NCBI GenBank assembly: GCA_030428945.1
Contig: JAUIEC010000001.1
Span: 92,438 to 156,437 of the forward strand
Origin: Phycisphaerae bacterium
GTDB taxonomy: Bacteria; Planctomycetota; Phycisphaerae; UBA1845; Fen-1342
Length of the DNA stretch: 64,000 nucleotides
Direction of reading: 5' to 3'
Position numbers and translations under genes: made by a program
The notes under the pieces: model-generated
The model's database searches: none
Told to the model about the DNA's origin: nothing
What the model saw: only the letters and a program-made list of their open reading frames with translations
Shown here: one piece after another, positions 61,676 to 64,000 of the stretch
Layout of the letters: every line of letters begins with the position of its first letter
How positions within the stretch are numbered: the stretch's first letter is position 1

Positions 61676-62635
61676 ATGCGTATCGCGTTTCTCGGAACCG
61701 GTGCCTTCGGGCAGGCCACCCTGCGAGCTCTCCTCGCCGCCGGCCACGAAATCACCTGTGTCATCAGCCAGCCCGACCGCCCCTCCGGCCGCGGCCGCCG
61801 GATCCAGCCCACGCCGATTCACGAACTGGCCGACGAACTGAACCTGATTCACCACCAGGTCAGCGACCTGAACGCGCTGGCTCCCAGCACGCTGGCAGCC
61901 GGCACGCAGTTGGGGTTCGTCGCGGCTTTCGGCCAGAAGATCGGGGCCAACTGGCTCGACGCGTTCCCCCACGGGCTCGTCAACCTGCATGCCTCGCTGC
62001 TGCCGCGGCATCGCGGGGCGGCCCCGTTCCAGTGGGCCCTGCTGTCCGGCGATACCGAAACGGGCGTGACGATCTTTCGCCTCGATGCCGACTGGGACGC
62101 GGGCCCGATCTACGGGCAGGCCCGCACACCGATCGATCCGCACGAAACGGCCAGCGAACTGCACGATCGGCTCGCCATGGTCGGCGCCGGCCTGGCCGTC
62201 GAGGTGGTCGCCCAGATCGCCGGCGGCACCGTCCGCCCGCAGGACCAGGATATCTCTCTGGCGACCCGCGCGCCGAAACTGTCCAAGGCTGACGGCGTGC
62301 TCGACTTCTCCCGCGACGCGCACGCCCTCCAGCGGCAGATTCACGGACTCTGGTCGTGGCCAACCGCGACCTGCTGGCTCGAGCACGAGGACCAGCGCAT
62401 CCGCCTGCAGCTTGCCCGCGCCGAAGTCATCGATCCGGACGCGCCCGCGACAGATGACTGCCCACCCGGTACCCTTCGTGCGGATCTTTCGGTGCAGACC
62501 GGCCGCGGCCGCCTGCGCCTGCTCGAAGTCAAGCCGGCCGGCGGGCGCCTGATGTCGCTGACCGATTTCGCCCGCGGGCGGCAGATCGCCGCCGGGGCCC
62601 GTCTGACCCGCTGGACCCCGGATGACCCCGTATGA
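61676..62635 (+). CDS. fmt: Methionyl-tRNA formyltransferase
   Basis: A 319-residue enzyme that formylates initiator Met-tRNA with 10-formyl-tetrahydrofolate. Motifs: FLGTGAFGQATLRALLAAGH at the N-terminus, the catalytic ASLLPRHRGAAPFQWALLSG and a C-terminal beta-barrel (VLDFSRDAHALQRQIHGLW, GRLRLLEVKPA). Length is normal. ATG at 61676. It overlaps rsmB by 4 nt (ATGA). Confidence 0.97.
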   Translation: MRIAFLGTGAFGQATLRALLAAGHEITCVISQPDRPSGRGRRIQPTPIHELADELNLIHHQVSDLNALAPSTLAAGTQLGFVAAFGQKIGANWLDAFPHGLVNLHASLLPRHRGAAPFQWALLSGDTETGVTIFRLDADWDAGPIYGQARTPIDPHETASELHDRLAMVGAGLAVEVVAQIAGGTVRPQDQDISLATRAPKLSKADGVLDFSRDAHALQRQIHGLWSWPTATCWLEHEDQRIRLQLARAEVIDPDAPATDDCPPGTLRADLSVQTGRGRLRLLEVKPAGGRLMSLTDFARGRQIAAGARLTRWTPDDPV

Positions 62636-64000
62636 ACAGGCCCCGCAAACGTCGCCCGCCGATCACCGGTCGAGACGCCGCCGTCCAGGCGATTGCGGCC
62701 GCGCTCGAAGGCAGCGCGTTCGCCAGCCGGGAACTGGAACAGATCCGGGCGCAGAACGGGCTCGATCCTCGTGAAGCGGGCCTCGCGATCGAGATCAGCC
62801 GCGGCGTCGTCCGCCAGCAGATCCTCCTCGATCACCTGCTGAGCCAGGTGGCCAACTACGCCCCGGAGCGGGTCAAGCCGATCGTGCGCGCGATTCTGCT
62901 GGCCGGTGCCTACCAGGTTGTCTGGCTCGACTCGGTTCCCGCGTTCGCGGCGGTCGACAGTGCCGTCGAGCAGGCCAAGAAGCGGGCGCGGTCCGCCAGC
63001 GGGATGGTCAACGCCGTTCTGCGTCGCCTGGTCCGGGCGATTGCCGAGCGCCGCACCGCCTGGCAGGAAGACGATCGCCGGCAGATCCGCGTCACCTGGG
63101 ACCAGGCCTGCGCGTTCAACGTCGACCTGTTCCCCGCGGGAGACACTCCCGAGACACTTCTGCACAACCGGGCGCTGGCGACCGGTGAGCGGATCGAGAT
63201 GTTCACGCGACTGGTCGAACGTCTCGGGCTCGAACAGGCCACGGCGATCGGTTACGCCCGCCGCGGGCGACCCGCGACCGCGCTGCGCCGCAACATGCTG
63301 CTGCTGTCGGCCGAGGAGTTCGCCGAGGCGGTGCGGCAGGAGTTCGGCGGCGAGGCGATCGTCGAGGGTCCGGTCGCGTACCTGCCGGCTTCGATCAACC
63401 CGGTGCGGGCATCGCTGTTTCGGGCGGGGCACGCCTACGCCCAGGATACGACGGCGTACGAAGCGGCCCGGATGGTCAACGCGCGCCCGGGCGAGCGGAT
63501 TCTCGATCTGTGCAGCGCGCCCGGCGGCAAGGCCGTCACGATGGCGCTGCAGATGCAGGATCGCGGACACGTGCTCGCGTGTGACGTCGATCCGGCCCGC
63601 CTGCAGCGGATCCGAGAGAACGTCGACCGGCTGAAGCTGGAGTCGATCCAGGTGCTGCGGATTCCGGATGTCGATCCGACCAACCGCCCGCTGGCCGGCA
63701 CGCTGCGCGGCGGCCCGTTCGATGCGGTCCTGGTGGATGTGCCGTGCTCCAACACCGGCGTGATCGCGCGTCGTCCGGAGGCCCGGCAGGGGCTCTGTGA
63801 CGAGAAACTCGCTTCGCTGACAAAACTGCAGGCGACGCTGCTCGACCGGGCGGCCGCCTGCATCCGGGCCGGCGGACGGATGGTCTACAGCACCTGCAGC
63901 CTCGAACCCGAGGAGAACGAACGCCAGGTGGCCGCGTTCCTCGACCGCAATCCGGACTGGCAGCAAATCACCGACGCGACGCACTGGCCGGCCTGGGGTC
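62632..64000 (+). CDS. rsmB: 16S rRNA m5C967 methyltransferase RsmB, 3' end cut by window
   Basis: At least 456 residues. An N-terminal NusB-like domain (AIEISRGVVRQQILLDHLLS, PIVRAILLAGAYQVVWLD) precedes the methyltransferase domain with SAM motif LDLCSAPGGKAVTMALQM, DAVLVDVPCSNTGVI (catalytic Cys in PC) and MVYSTCSLEPEENE (second Cys). RsmB methylates C967 of 16S rRNA. The ATG overlaps the fmt stop. The gene runs past the window end. Confidence 0.95.
   Translation, partial: MNRPRKRRPPITGRDAAVQAIAAALEGSAFASRELEQIRAQNGLDPREAGLAIEISRGVVRQQILLDHLLSQVANYAPERVKPIVRAILLAGAYQVVWLDSVPAFAAVDSAVEQAKKRARSASGMVNAVLRRLVRAIAERRTAWQEDDRRQIRVTWDQACAFNVDLFPAGDTPETLLHNRALATGERIEMFTRLVERLGLEQATAIGYARRGRPATALRRNMLLLSAEEFAEAVRQEFGGEAIVEGPVAYLPASINPVRASLFRAGHAYAQDTTAYEAARMVNARPGERILDLCSAPGGKAVTMALQMQDRGHVLACDVDPARLQRIRENVDRLKLESIQVLRIPDVDPTNRPLAGTLRGGPFDAVLVDVPCSNTGVIARRPEARQGLCDEKLASLTKLQATLLDRAAACIRAGGRMVYSTCSLEPEENERQVAAFLDRNPDWQQITDATHWPAWG

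Overview
The window comes from a high-GC bacterial chromosome, most likely a planctomycete and possibly of the Phycisphaerae type. The evidence is two short secreted proteins ending in PEP-CTERM sorting tails, three large secreted proteins ending in dockerin-like calcium-binding repeats, a membrane-anchored serine/threonine kinase, Lpt-type outer-membrane genes, and intergenic DNA full of short hairpin repeats that is typical of planctomycete genomes. This placement is inference from gene content; there is no rRNA or tRNA gene in the window.

Layout. 0-9 kb: a partial membrane glycosyltransferase, a zinc-ribbon protein, an SPFH/band-7 protein, an unknown protein, an S9 peptidase, a SnoaL-like protein and two PEP-CTERM proteins. 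9-16 kb: a double-domain QueD-like protein, a giant secreted sorbosone-dehydrogenase/PKD/dockerin protein, and a two-component pair (HTH-REC regulator, HDOD-GAF-histidine kinase). 16-25 kb: mnmG, a secreted unknown, an SDR enzyme, and an operon of LptF-like, LptG-like, YbjN-like and YhhQ (queuosine precursor) genes. 25-32.6 kb: a REC-REC-PPDK protein, two tandem glutamate dehydrogenases, and a divergent DtxR-type regulator overlapping a ferritin-like gene. 32.7-39.4 kb: a DUF2330-like membrane protein, then a BamD-like, lptE and ftsH cluster and an orphan oligopeptide ABC ATPase. 39.5-46 kb: two DUF1028-dockerin paralogues, sppA and a Ser/Thr kinase. 46-52.5 kb: an M28 peptidase, a palindrome-bounded island with a Fic protein and a PIN-like protein, a 58-residue ORF and lipA. 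52.5-57.8 kb: an MBL-fold hydrolase, nrdR overlapping an ATP-cone gene, a structured non-coding stretch, two coupled unknowns, plsY and a DUF4279 gene. 58-64 kb: a degenerate repeat field, an MCE/MlaD protein, an FAD reductase, and the def-fmt-rsmB translation operon, which runs off the end.

The coding content is mostly envelope biogenesis (LptE/F/G, BamD-like, FtsH, SppA, MlaD, PlsY), secreted degradative or surface proteins, tRNA modification and translation (MnmG, QueD-like, YhhQ, Def, Fmt, RsmB), and nitrogen and iron handling.

The most unusual signal is in the gaps. Arrays of 8-nt and 7-nt repeats sit against gene ends with one strand polarity: the purine-rich form follows stop codons and the pyrimidine-rich form precedes start codons. 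I saw no exception among about 17 arrays. Some arrays carry a stop codon in every repeat and lead into a terminator hairpin; others run into the coding sequence and supply the last residues of a protein. A second layer consists of hairpin repeats (REP-like), one family of which shows a compensatory base change. The nrdR/ATP-cone pair with the structured RNA-like region behind it, and the palindrome-bounded Fic/PIN island, are the other places most worth a second look.
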